A stretch of 64,000 nucleotides of DNA, from assembly GCF_035984415.1 (NCBI RefSeq), contig NZ_CP130720.1:5518001-5582000 (forward strand), read 5' to 3'. Below are positions 25,099 to 32,683 of the stretch, piece after piece; within the stretch, counting starts at the first letter, position 1, and each line of letters starts with the position of its first letter. The translations under genes were made by a program, and so were the position numbers. Source of the DNA: Streptomyces sp. NBC_01296. Its GTDB lineage: Bacteria; Actinomycetota; Actinomycetes; Streptomycetales; Streptomycetaceae. Under the pieces are notes generated by a model. The model made no database searches and was not told the DNA's origin. It saw nothing but the letters and a program-made list of their open reading frames with translations.

Positions 25099-25977
25099 TC
25101 AGGCGCGCGGGACGCGCACCACGCCCTCCTGGATGACGGTCACGGCGAGCCGTCCGTCCTGCGTCCAGATGCGGGCCTGCCCGAGGCCGCGCCCGGCGGC
25201 CGCCGACGGGGACTCCTGGTCGTACAGCAGCCACTCGTCGGCGCGGAACGGCCGGTGGAACCACATCGCGTGGTCCAGCGAGGCGCCGACCACGTCGCCG
25301 ACCGCCCAGCCGCCCCGGCCGTGCGCGAGCAGCACCGAGTCGAGCAGGGTCATGTCCGAGACGTACGTGGCCAGGCAGGTGTGCAGGAGCGCGTCGTCGC
25401 TCTCCAGCTTGCCGGCCGTACGGAACCACACCTGCGAGCGCGGCTCGACCGGCTCGCCGACGCTGCCCCAGGGCGGGACGGTCGCGTACCGCAGGTCCAC
25501 CGCGCCGCGCGCCTCGATCAGCCGCTCCACCGTGCCCGGGTCGCGGAAGATCTCCCGGTACGCGGGCAGGGACTCGGCGGCCGTCGGCAGGGTCTCCGGA
25601 TCGGGCGCGTCCGGCATCGCGACCTGGTGGTCGAGGCCCTCCTCGTACGTCTGGAAGGACGCGGAGAGGTGGAAGATCGGCTGGCCGTGCTGGACGGCGA
25701 CGACCCGGCGGGTGGTGAAGGAGCGCCCGTCGCGGATCCGGTCGACCGCGTACACGATCGGCGCGCCCGGGTCCCCGGCGCGCAGGAAGTACGAGTGCAG
25801 CGAGTGCGCGGTGCGGTCCTCGGGAACGGTCCGGCCGGCCGCGACCAGGGCCTGGGCCGCGACCTGGCCGCCGAAGACGCGCGGTACCAGCGCCGAACGG
25901 CTGGTACCGCGGAAGATGTTCTCCTCGATCTGCTCGAGGTCGAGCAAATCGAGGAGCGTCGTCAGTGCCTCGTTCAT
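25099..25977 (-). CDS. tesB: Acyl-CoA thioesterase II (TesB family)
   Basis: TesB enzymes hydrolyse medium- and long-chain acyl-CoAs to free acids and CoA. The 292-residue protein has the double hotdog fold, with VFGGQVAAQALVAAGRTV (about 34-51), HSLHSYFLRAGDP in the first half and SLDHAMWFHRPFRADEWLLY (about 233-252) carrying the catalytic aspartate in the second. It follows the acyl-CoA dehydrogenase gene by 34 bases, suggesting one transcript for fatty-acid turnover. Confidence 0.92.
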   Translation of the reverse strand: MNEALTTLLDLLDLEQIEENIFRGTSRSALVPRVFGGQVAAQALVAAGRTVPEDRTAHSLHSYFLRAGDPGAPIVYAVDRIRDGRSFTTRRVVAVQHGQPIFHLSASFQTYEEGLDHQVAMPDAPDPETLPTAAESLPAYREIFRDPGTVERLIEARGAVDLRYATVPPWGSVGEPVEPRSQVWFRTAGKLESDDALLHTCLATYVSDMTLLDSVLLAHGRGGWAVGDVVGASLDHAMWFHRPFRADEWLLYDQESPSAAAGRGLGQARIWTQDGRLAVTVIQEGVVRVPRA

Positions 25978-26011
25978 GGGGGAAGGGTAAGTCCCTTGTC
26001 CCGAAGGGCCC

Positions 26012-27169
26012 TTACAGGCCCATCGACTTGGCGATGATGGACTTCATGATCTCGCTGGTGCCGCCGTAGATGCGGTTGACGCGGTTGTCGGCGTACAGGC
26101 GGGCGATCGGGTACTCGTTCATGTAGCCGTAGCCGCCGTGCAGCTGGAGGCAGCGGTCGATCACACGGTGCGCGACCTCGGTGCAGAACAGCTTCGCGGA
26201 GGCGGCCTCGGCGGGGGTCAGCTCGCCGGCGTCCAGGGCCTCCAGGGCGCGGTCCGCGACGGCCTGGGCGGCGTCCACCTCGGCCTGGCAGGCGGCCAGC
26301 TCGAACTTGGTGTTCTGGAAGTGCGCGACCGGCTTGCCGAAGACGGTGCGGTCGGTGACGTACTGCTGGGCGAACCGGACGGCCGCGGCGGCCTGGGCGT
26401 ACGCGCCGAACGCGATGCCCCAGCGCTCGGAGGCCAGGTTGTGGCCGAGGTAGTAGAAGCCCTTGCCCTCCTCACCCATCAGGTCCTCGACGGGCACCTT
26501 GACGTCGACGAACGCCAGCTCGGCGGTGTCGGAGGTGCGCAGGCCGAGCTTGTCGAGCTTGCGGCCGATCGAGTAGCCCTCGGACTTGGTGTCCACGGCG
26601 AACAGGGAGATGCCGAAGCGGCGGTCGTCCTCGCGCGGGGCGGCGGTACGGGCGCAGACGATCACGCGGTCGGCGTGCACGCCGCCGGTGATGAAGGTCT
26701 TGGAGCCGTTGAGGACGTAGTGCGTGCCGTCCTCGGAGAGCTTGGCGGTGGTCTTCATGCCCGCGACGTCGGAACCGGTGCCCGGCTCGGTCATCGCGAG
26801 GGCCCACATCTCCTCACCGGAGACGAACTTCGGCAGGTAGCGCTTCTTCTGCTCGACGTCGGCCAGCATCTTGATGTAGGGGAGGGCGAGCAGCACGTGC
26901 ACGCCGGAGCCGCCGAAGTTCACGCCCGCGCGGGAGGTCTCCTCGTAGAGGACGGCCTCGAACTTGTGGGTGTCCAGGCCTGCGCCGCCGAACTCCTCGG
27001 GGACGTTGATGCCGAAGACGCCCAGCTCGCCGAGCTTGTAGTAGAAGTCGCGGGGGGCCTGGCCGGCCGCGAACCACTCGTCGTAGACCGGGACGACCTC
27101 GGCCTCTATGAACGCGCGGATGGTCTCGCGGAACGCCTCGTGGTCCTCGTTGAAAACGGTACGGCGCAC
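26012..27169 (-). CDS. Acyl-CoA dehydrogenase (long-chain type catalytic layout)
   Basis: The 385-residue flavoprotein has the usual fold, with LAMTEPGTGSDVAG (about 124-137) and the C-terminal GGYGYMNEYPIARLYADNRV. The late position that carries the catalytic glutamate in the other dehydrogenase of this window reads IYGGTSE here, with glycine. The candidate base is E248 in the helix LASERWGIAF, as in long-chain and isovaleryl enzymes. Chain length is not certain. An operator-like sequence lies about 47 bases upstream. It is followed by the thioesterase gene. Confidence 0.92.
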   Translation of the reverse strand: MRRTVFNEDHEAFRETIRAFIEAEVVPVYDEWFAAGQAPRDFYYKLGELGVFGINVPEEFGGAGLDTHKFEAVLYEETSRAGVNFGGSGVHVLLALPYIKMLADVEQKKRYLPKFVSGEEMWALAMTEPGTGSDVAGMKTTAKLSEDGTHYVLNGSKTFITGGVHADRVIVCARTAAPREDDRRFGISLFAVDTKSEGYSIGRKLDKLGLRTSDTAELAFVDVKVPVEDLMGEEGKGFYYLGHNLASERWGIAFGAYAQAAAAVRFAQQYVTDRTVFGKPVAHFQNTKFELAACQAEVDAAQAVADRALEALDAGELTPAEAASAKLFCTEVAHRVIDRCLQLHGGYGYMNEYPIARLYADNRVNRIYGGTSEIMKSIIAKSMGL

Positions 27170-27215
27170 AGCCGCCTCCTCGATCCTGTCGCCCGTCGCG
27201 CTGTCGCGCCGTGTC

Positions 27216-27231
27216 TAAGCGCTTGCTCAGA
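27216..27231. promoter_or_regulatory. Candidate TetR-type operator before the acyl-CoA dehydrogenase gene
   Basis: TAAGCGCTTGCTCAGA (TCTGAGCAAGCGCTTA on the coding strand) is a partial palindrome in the promoter region. It is AT-richer than its surroundings and resembles operators of fatty-acid catabolism regulators. The regulator is not identified. Confidence 0.4.
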
Positions 27232-27292
27232 CCAATAAGTTACCCGTGGGTTGGGCGAGCTGTCCAGAGTCGGGGAGGGGTACCGGGTGTGA

Positions 27293-27326
27293 TGTCCGGC
27301 GGCCTCGTCGTGCGGGCCGCCGGACA
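27293..27326 (-). terminator. Terminator after the small secreted protein gene
   Basis: A perfect 12-base-pair stem pairs 27293-27304 with 27315-27326. It sits 15 bases past the stop of the secreted protein gene. Confidence 0.75.
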
Positions 27327-27340
27327 CCCGGCGTTCGGGA

Positions 27341-27664
27341 CTACTGGCCGAGCATGTGGCCGGTCCACTGACCGGCGGCACCCTGCATCAGGGCCTCGTT
27401 GCTCAGCATCTGGGTCCCGGGCATCGCCGCCATGCCGATGTCGCCGGCCGACGCCGTGCCGTTGTGCGAGCCGACCGTGTTGTCGCGGCCGGCGTTGAAC
27501 ACGTCGTCGCCGGCCACCTGGGTCAGGTCGCCGAAGACGATCGAGTACGTGTTGTCGATCGGCGCGTACACGACGAAGTTGTCGTCGGCGGAGGCGGCGG
27601 ACGCACCGGCCAGGATGATGCCGCCGGCGGCGAGAGCGGTCAGGGCGAGGCGGATCGATCGCAC
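27341..27664 (-). CDS. Small secreted protein of unknown function
   Basis: The 107-residue product has a Sec signal peptide (RSIRLALTALAAGGIILAG, likely cut after ASA at about residue 26) and an 81-residue mature part without cysteine. The mature protein is rich in Asn, Gly, Asp and Met (NTYSIVFGDLTQVAGDDVFN, then GMAAMPGTQMLSNEALMQG). I recognise no family; it is not a chaplin or rodlin by its motifs. GTG 27664 is chosen because it starts the signal peptide; a longer frame adds a poor Pro/Arg-rich leader. Confidence 0.75.
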   Translation of the reverse strand: MRSIRLALTALAAGGIILAGASAASADDNFVVYAPIDNTYSIVFGDLTQVAGDDVFNAGRDNTVGSHNGTASAGDIGMAAMPGTQMLSNEALMQGAAGQWTGHMLGQ

Positions 27665-27794
27665 GAGGAGTGCCTTTCGGGGAGGGGGAGGGGAACAGTG
27701 CGAACGTAGGCCGCCGCGTACCGCGAGGCACCGCACCCGCCGCCGTACGGCCCGAGTCCATCCGTACGGCGCAGCCCTCCACGACCGGTGCCCG

Positions 27795-29195
27795 TCAGAC
27801 CTCGCTGTCCCGGGTCAGCGCGAACCACAGCTCCATCCGGGTGTCCGGGTCGTCGAGATCGCTGCGGAGCAGGGCGGCGACACGGGCGATCCGCTGGCGC
27901 ACGGTGTTGCGGTGGACGCCGAGGGCCGCGGCCGTCCGGTCCCAGCTGCCGTGGTGCGCCAGCCAGGCGCGCAGGGTCTCCCGGTGGGCCGGGGACAGCG
28001 GGGCGAGCAGGGCCTCGGCGTGGGCGCGGGCCTCGGCGGGGTCCACCAGGGCGCCGAGCCCCGCGCCGGTGTGCCGGACCAGCGGGGTGCGGGCCGCCTC
28101 CGCCCGCTCCAGCGCCCGGCGGGCCTGCGTGTCGGCGGTGGCCAGGGTGTCGGGCGCGGCCGGGGCGCTCACCCCGAGCCGCCACCCGGGCTGCGCGGCG
28201 GGTTCCCGGTCGGTGAGGAGCCGTACCGCCGGGCCGGCCGGGTCCAGCAGTACGGTGCCCAGCGCGGCGGCGAGGGCCTGCGGGTCGGCGCCGCCGCGGG
28301 CGTGGACGGCGTACCAGGGCCCGGGCCCGGCCAGCGCCTCGCCGGGGGAGCCGCCCAGCAGCAGCCGGGCCAGGGCCGCCGCCTCCGTTCCGGCGGGGCG
28401 GCCCGCCGTGAGCAGGCCCAGCAGCACGGCGGCCACGGAGGCGATGGTGTGGTCCCCGGGAACCCGGGCCGGGGTGGCGAGGGCGAGCACCTGGCCCCCG
28501 CCCACGGCGTGCGCGGCCAGCTGCGTCCCGGCCAGGGTGTCGGTTGCCGTCGCCGCCGCCCCGGGGGCCACCCGGTGCGCGAGCGCCTCCAGGGCGGTGC
28601 GCACCTCCGGCCCCGGCTCGCCCCCGCCGGCGGCCCGCAGCACCCGGAGCCCGGACGCGGCCCCGGCGGCCGGCTCCAGCAGCCCCGCCCAGCCGGCCAG
28701 GCTCGCCGCCAGCCGCGACAGCACCGCCCCCACCGGGTCGGGCCGGGCGGCGGCGGCCGCCAGGGACTGCTGCGCTTCGGCCACCCGGCGCAGCTCCCGG
28801 GTCCGGGCCTGCGCCATCAGCCGCCACACCGTACGGGCGACCGCCGTGAAGGGGGTCTGCGGCGGGACCTCCAGCAGCGGCAGCCCGTAGCGGTCGCAGG
28901 CCTCCGCCAGGCCGGGCGGGACCGTCTCGTGCACGGGGGTCACCCCGAAGCCGAGCCCGGCCACCCCGGCCCGGACCAGCCGCGACACGTACTCCCCGGC
29001 ATCCGTCAGCCCTGCCCCGGCGGTGAGCAGCAGCTCCCCGCCCAGCAGGTACGGCGAGGGGTCGGCCATCTCGGAGGCGTGCACCCCGTGCACCTCCGCC
29101 TCGGCCGGCCCCGCCAGCCGGTGCAGCCCCAGCTCCCGGTCGGCCAGCAGCGCCGCGAGGGCGACCGGCGGGGTCGGGGGAGAGGAGGCCTCCAT
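27795..29195 (-). CDS. PucR family transcriptional regulator
   Basis: The 466-residue regulator has an N-terminal PucR/purine-catabolism-type domain (about 10-130, with GGELLLTAGAGLTDAGEYVS). Its C-terminal helix-turn-helix (WDRTAAALGVHRNTVRQRIA, about 428-447) is typical of PucR/CdaR-type activators. ATG 29195 has GGAG 6 bases upstream. It is divergent from the ureohydrolase and TPP enzyme genes with a 116-base gap, so it most likely senses a nitrogen compound and activates them. Confidence 0.88.
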   Translation of the reverse strand: MEASSPPTPPVALAALLADRELGLHRLAGPAEAEVHGVHASEMADPSPYLLGGELLLTAGAGLTDAGEYVSRLVRAGVAGLGFGVTPVHETVPPGLAEACDRYGLPLLEVPPQTPFTAVARTVWRLMAQARTRELRRVAEAQQSLAAAAARPDPVGAVLSRLAASLAGWAGLLEPAAGAASGLRVLRAAGGGEPGPEVRTALEALAHRVAPGAAATATDTLAGTQLAAHAVGGGQVLALATPARVPGDHTIASVAAVLLGLLTAGRPAGTEAAALARLLLGGSPGEALAGPGPWYAVHARGGADPQALAAALGTVLLDPAGPAVRLLTDREPAAQPGWRLGVSAPAAPDTLATADTQARRALERAEAARTPLVRHTGAGLGALVDPAEARAHAEALLAPLSPAHRETLRAWLAHHGSWDRTAAALGVHRNTVRQRIARVAALLRSDLDDPDTRMELWFALTRDSEV

Positions 29196-29311
29196 GGATA
29201 CTCCGTACAGATCAAAGGCGGCTGATGGATAAAAAGTACACTTCGCGCCTCTGGGGCATCGCCTTACGCTCGAAGGACCGCACCAGCAGGACCATCAGAA
29301 GGGCACCCCCC

Positions 29312-30277
29312 ATGAGCACGCAGCCGCGCGGCCCCGTCGACTCCTCCCGTATCCCGCGCTACGCGGGCCCGGCGACCTTCGCCCGTCTGCCCCGCCTCGA
29401 CGAGGTCGGCTCCGCCGACGTCGCCGTCGTCGGCGTGCCCTTCGACTCCGGCGTGTCCTACCGCCCCGGTGCCCGCTTCGGCGGCAACGCGATCCGCGAG
29501 GCCTCGCGCCTGCTGCGTCCGTACAACCCGGCCCAGGACGCCTCCCCGTTCGCGCTCGCCCAGGTGGCGGACGCCGGTGACATCGCCGTGAACCCCTTCA
29601 ACATCAACGAGGCCGTCGACCAGGTCGAGGCCGCCGCCGACGAGCTCCTCGGCGCGGGCTCCCGCCTGATGACCCTGGGCGGCGACCACACCATCGCCCT
29701 CCCGCTGCTCCGCTCTGTCGCCAAGAAGCACGGCCCGGTGGCGCTGCTGCACTTCGACGCGCACCTGGACACCTGGGACACCTACTTCGGCGCCGAGTAC
29801 ACGCACGGCACGCCGTTCCGCCGCGCCGTGGAGGAGGGCATCCTCGACACCGAGGCGCTCTCGCACGTCGGCACGCGCGGCCCGCTGTACGGCAAGCAGG
29901 ACCTGGACGACGACGCCAAGATGGGCTTCGGCATCGTGACCTCGGCCGACGTCTACCGGCGCGGCGCCGACGAGGTCGCGGACCAGCTGCGCCAGCGCAT
30001 CGGCGACCGCCCGCTGTACATCTCGATCGACATCGACGTGCTGGACCCGGCGCACGCGCCCGGCACCGGCACCCCGGAGGCGGGCGGCATGACCTCCCGC
30101 GAGCTGCTGGAGATCATCCGCGGCCTGTCCTCCTGCAACCTGGTCTCGGCGGACGTCGTCGAGGTGGCCCCGGCGTACGATCACGCCGAGATCACCTCGG
30201 TCGCGGCCTCGCACACCGCGTACGAGCTGACGACGATCATGAGCCGCCAGATCGCTGCCGCGAAGAAGGCGAAGTAG
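29312..30277 (+). CDS. speB: Ureohydrolase: agmatinase or guanidinobutyrase
   Basis: This 321-residue arginase-fold enzyme hydrolyses a guanidino compound to urea and an amine. The Mn-binding motifs are GGDHTIALPLL (about 126-136), LHFDAHLDTWD (about 148-158) and SIDIDVLDPAHAPGTGTPE (about 240-258). Sequence alone does not separate agmatinase (giving putrescine) from guanidinobutyrase (giving GABA). The neighbouring TPP enzyme makes guanidinobutyrase attractive, so the symbol speB names the family only. ATG 29312 is 26 bases before the TPP gene's stop-start gap on the same transcript. Confidence 0.88.
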   Translation: MSTQPRGPVDSSRIPRYAGPATFARLPRLDEVGSADVAVVGVPFDSGVSYRPGARFGGNAIREASRLLRPYNPAQDASPFALAQVADAGDIAVNPFNINEAVDQVEAAADELLGAGSRLMTLGGDHTIALPLLRSVAKKHGPVALLHFDAHLDTWDTYFGAEYTHGTPFRRAVEEGILDTEALSHVGTRGPLYGKQDLDDDAKMGFGIVTSADVYRRGADEVADQLRQRIGDRPLYISIDIDVLDPAHAPGTGTPEAGGMTSRELLEIIRGLSSCNLVSADVVEVAPAYDHAEITSVAASHTAYELTTIMSRQIAAAKKAK

Positions 30278-30303
30278 GACCTGAGAAGGGCGAGTAAGCG
30301 CAC

Positions 30304-31989
30304 GTGACGCACGACCACGACCTGGTACTCCGTCCCACCGAGGCCCAGACGGCGGCCGCTCTCGCGCCGCCGCCGGGGCGGACGGGCGGGGACCTGGTCG
30401 TGGAGACGCTGCGCTCGCTCGGCGCCACCACCGTGTTCGGGCTGCCGGGGCAGCACGCGCTCGGCATGTTCGACGCGGTGGGGCGCTCCGACCTGCGGCT
30501 GATCGGGCTGAGGACGGAGAACAACGCCGGGTTCGCGGCGGACGCGTACGGCCGCATCACCGGCGAGGCGGTCCCCCTCCTGCTCTCCACGGGGCCGGGC
30601 GCCCTGATGGCCCTGCCGGCCCTGGCGGAGGCGGCCGCCGCGTCGGCGCCGGTCCTCGCCATCGCCTCGCAGGTCCCGGTGGCGGGCCTGGGCGGCGGCC
30701 GGCGCGGGCACCTGCACGAGCTGCGGGACCAGTCGGCGTCGTTCCGGGACGTGGTGAAGTCGGTCCACACGGCCCGTACCCCGTCGCAGATCCCGTCCGT
30801 GATCGCGGAGGCCTGGGAGTCGGCGCTGACGGCTCCGCACGGCCCGGTCTGGGTGGAGATCCCGGAGGACGTCCTCCGGGCGGAAACGGTGATCCCCCAG
30901 GTCACGGGCGTGGACGCGACTCCGCACGAGCTCGCCCCGCGCCCCGAGCTCACCGCGCTGGCGGCGCACTGGCTGGGGCGGGCCTCCCGCCCGGTGATCA
31001 TCGCGGGCGGCGGGGTGATCCGCTCGGACGCGGCGGGCAAGCTGCGCCGGCTCGCGGAGCGGCTGAACGCCCCCGTGGTCACCACCTTCGGCGGCAAGGG
31101 CGCCTTCCCGTGGACGCACCCGCTGTCCCTCCAGTCCTGGCTGGAGGACCGCCACATGACGGACTTCCTCGAGGACGCGGACGTCCTGCTGGTCGTCGGC
31201 TCCGGGCTCGGCGAACTGAGTTCGAACTACCATACGTTCTTCCCGACGGGCCGGGTCGTCCAGATCGAGGCGGACCTCGGCAAGCTGGAGTCCAACCACG
31301 CGGCCCTCGGCATCCACGCGGACGCCCGCCTCGCCCTGCAGGCCCTCCTGGAAACGGTCCCGGAACGCGAGGACGCGCAGGCGCCGGAGCGCGTCCGGAT
31401 GGTCCTGTCGGAGATCGAAACCCGACTCGCCGGCCAGGACGTGACGCTGGAGCGCGGGCTCCTGACGTCGATCCGCGCGGCGCTCCCCGCCCGCTCCCCG
31501 TCCTTCTGGGACATGACGATCCTGTCCTACTGGGCCTGGTCGGCGTTCGACGCCAAGCACCCCAACACGATGCACTCGGCCCAGGGCGCGGGCGGCCTCG
31601 GCTACGCCTTCCCCGCAGCCCTCGGCGCCTGCATCGCGGAACCGGACACCCCGGTCCTGGCCGTCTCGGGCGACGGCGGCGCGATGTACTCGATCGCGGA
31701 CCTGGCGACGGCGAAGCAGCACGACCTGGACGTGACCTGGCTGATCGTGGACGACGGCGGCTACGGCATCCTGCGCGAGTACATGACGGACTCCTTCGAG
31801 GGCCGCACGACGGGCACGGAACTCACCCGCCCGGACTTCGTGGCCCTCGCCCGGTCCTTCGGCGTCCCGGCGGACGTCACGTCTGCGGACACCCTGCGCG
31901 CGGACCTCGCGAAGGCGCTCGCCACCCCGGGCCCGACGCTCCTGCTGCTCCCGGCCACGCTCAAAATGTTCGCCCCGACCCACCTCTGA
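30304..31989 (+). CDS. TPP-dependent enzyme, acetolactate synthase-like; possible 2-ketoarginine decarboxylase
   Basis: The 561-residue protein has the three domains of the acetolactate synthase/pyruvate oxidase family. The catalytic glutamate is E72 in RTENNAGFAADAYGR and the cofactor motif begins G456-D457-G458. The paired Asn that usually ends that motif is replaced by D483-D484 (VDDGGYG). It starts at GTG 30304, 26 bases after the ureohydrolase. In Pseudomonas, the similar AruI decarboxylates 2-ketoarginine, and the product becomes 4-guanidinobutyrate for a ureohydrolase. The pairing here fits that route; this is inference. Acetolactate synthesis is less likely given no regulatory subunit nearby. 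Confidence 0.8.
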   Translation: MTHDHDLVLRPTEAQTAAALAPPPGRTGGDLVVETLRSLGATTVFGLPGQHALGMFDAVGRSDLRLIGLRTENNAGFAADAYGRITGEAVPLLLSTGPGALMALPALAEAAAASAPVLAIASQVPVAGLGGGRRGHLHELRDQSASFRDVVKSVHTARTPSQIPSVIAEAWESALTAPHGPVWVEIPEDVLRAETVIPQVTGVDATPHELAPRPELTALAAHWLGRASRPVIIAGGGVIRSDAAGKLRRLAERLNAPVVTTFGGKGAFPWTHPLSLQSWLEDRHMTDFLEDADVLLVVGSGLGELSSNYHTFFPTGRVVQIEADLGKLESNHAALGIHADARLALQALLETVPEREDAQAPERVRMVLSEIETRLAGQDVTLERGLLTSIRAALPARSPSFWDMTILSYWAWSAFDAKHPNTMHSAQGAGGLGYAFPAALGACIAEPDTPVLAVSGDGGAMYSIADLATAKQHDLDVTWLIVDDGGYGILREYMTDSFEGRTTGTELTRPDFVALARSFGVPADVTSADTLRADLAKALATPGPTLLLLPATLKMFAPTHL

Positions 31990-32077
31990 CCCCCGCATTC
32001 GGGGCGCCCTTCCGATCTCCTGCCTAGGATGTCCGGAGATGTCCAGATCCATCCAAGGGTGATCAGGGAGGCTCCAC

Positions 32078-32560
32078 ATGCCGGACGACGCGGCGGGACG
32101 GCTCCGCACCGAGGGCGGGGAACCCGCCGTCGAGTTCCTCTCCGTCGGGGACGAGTCCGCACCGGCGGCCGTCTCGGCCGTGCTGGGACTCGCCGAGGGG
32201 GCGCCGGCCTGTGTCCGGCGCCGGAGGTTCCTGCTCGACGGGAAGCCCGTGATGCTGGCCGCCTCGTACCTCGACGCCGTCCTCGTCGCCGGTACGCCCA
32301 TCGCCGAGCCGGACTCCGGCCCCGGCGGGATCCACGCCCGGCTCGCCGAGCTGGGGTACGGGCCCGTCCGGTTCCGCGAGGAGGTCCGCTCCCGGATGCC
32401 GTCCCCGGAGGAGGCCGACCGGCTCGGCCCGGCGGCCGGGAACCCGGTGGTGCTGGTCCGCCGTACCGCCTTCGCCGCCGACGGACGGGCGGTCGAGGTC
32501 GCCGAGATGGTCCTCGACGCCTCCGCGTACGTACTGGAGTACGAGTTCGACGCGCCGTAG
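32078..32560 (+). CDS. Stand-alone UTRA ligand-binding domain protein
   Basis: The 160-residue protein matches the effector-binding (UTRA) domain of HutC/FarR-type GntR regulators over its whole length, including VRRRRFLLDGKPVMLAASYL (about 47-66) and the C-terminal AEMVLDASAYVLEYEFD. It has no winged-helix DNA-binding domain. No coding sequence for one lies upstream in any frame in the short gap after the TPP gene. ATG 32078 has GGGAGG upstream. It may bind a sugar phosphate or organic acid and act through another protein, or it may be a decayed regulator. Confidence 0.82.
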   Translation: MPDDAAGRLRTEGGEPAVEFLSVGDESAPAAVSAVLGLAEGAPACVRRRRFLLDGKPVMLAASYLDAVLVAGTPIAEPDSGPGGIHARLAELGYGPVRFREEVRSRMPSPEEADRLGPAAGNPVVLVRRTAFAADGRAVEVAEMVLDASAYVLEYEFDAP

Positions 32561-32683
32561 TCCCCGGTCGGGTGAAGCGCGGTCGCCCGGGGAGAACGCC
32601 GGTGCGATTGTTGCCGGGGGATGAAATCCGCCGGTCGTGGCGTTGGGGGAGGCGGCAGGACAGGATCAACGGGGAGGCGTCAC

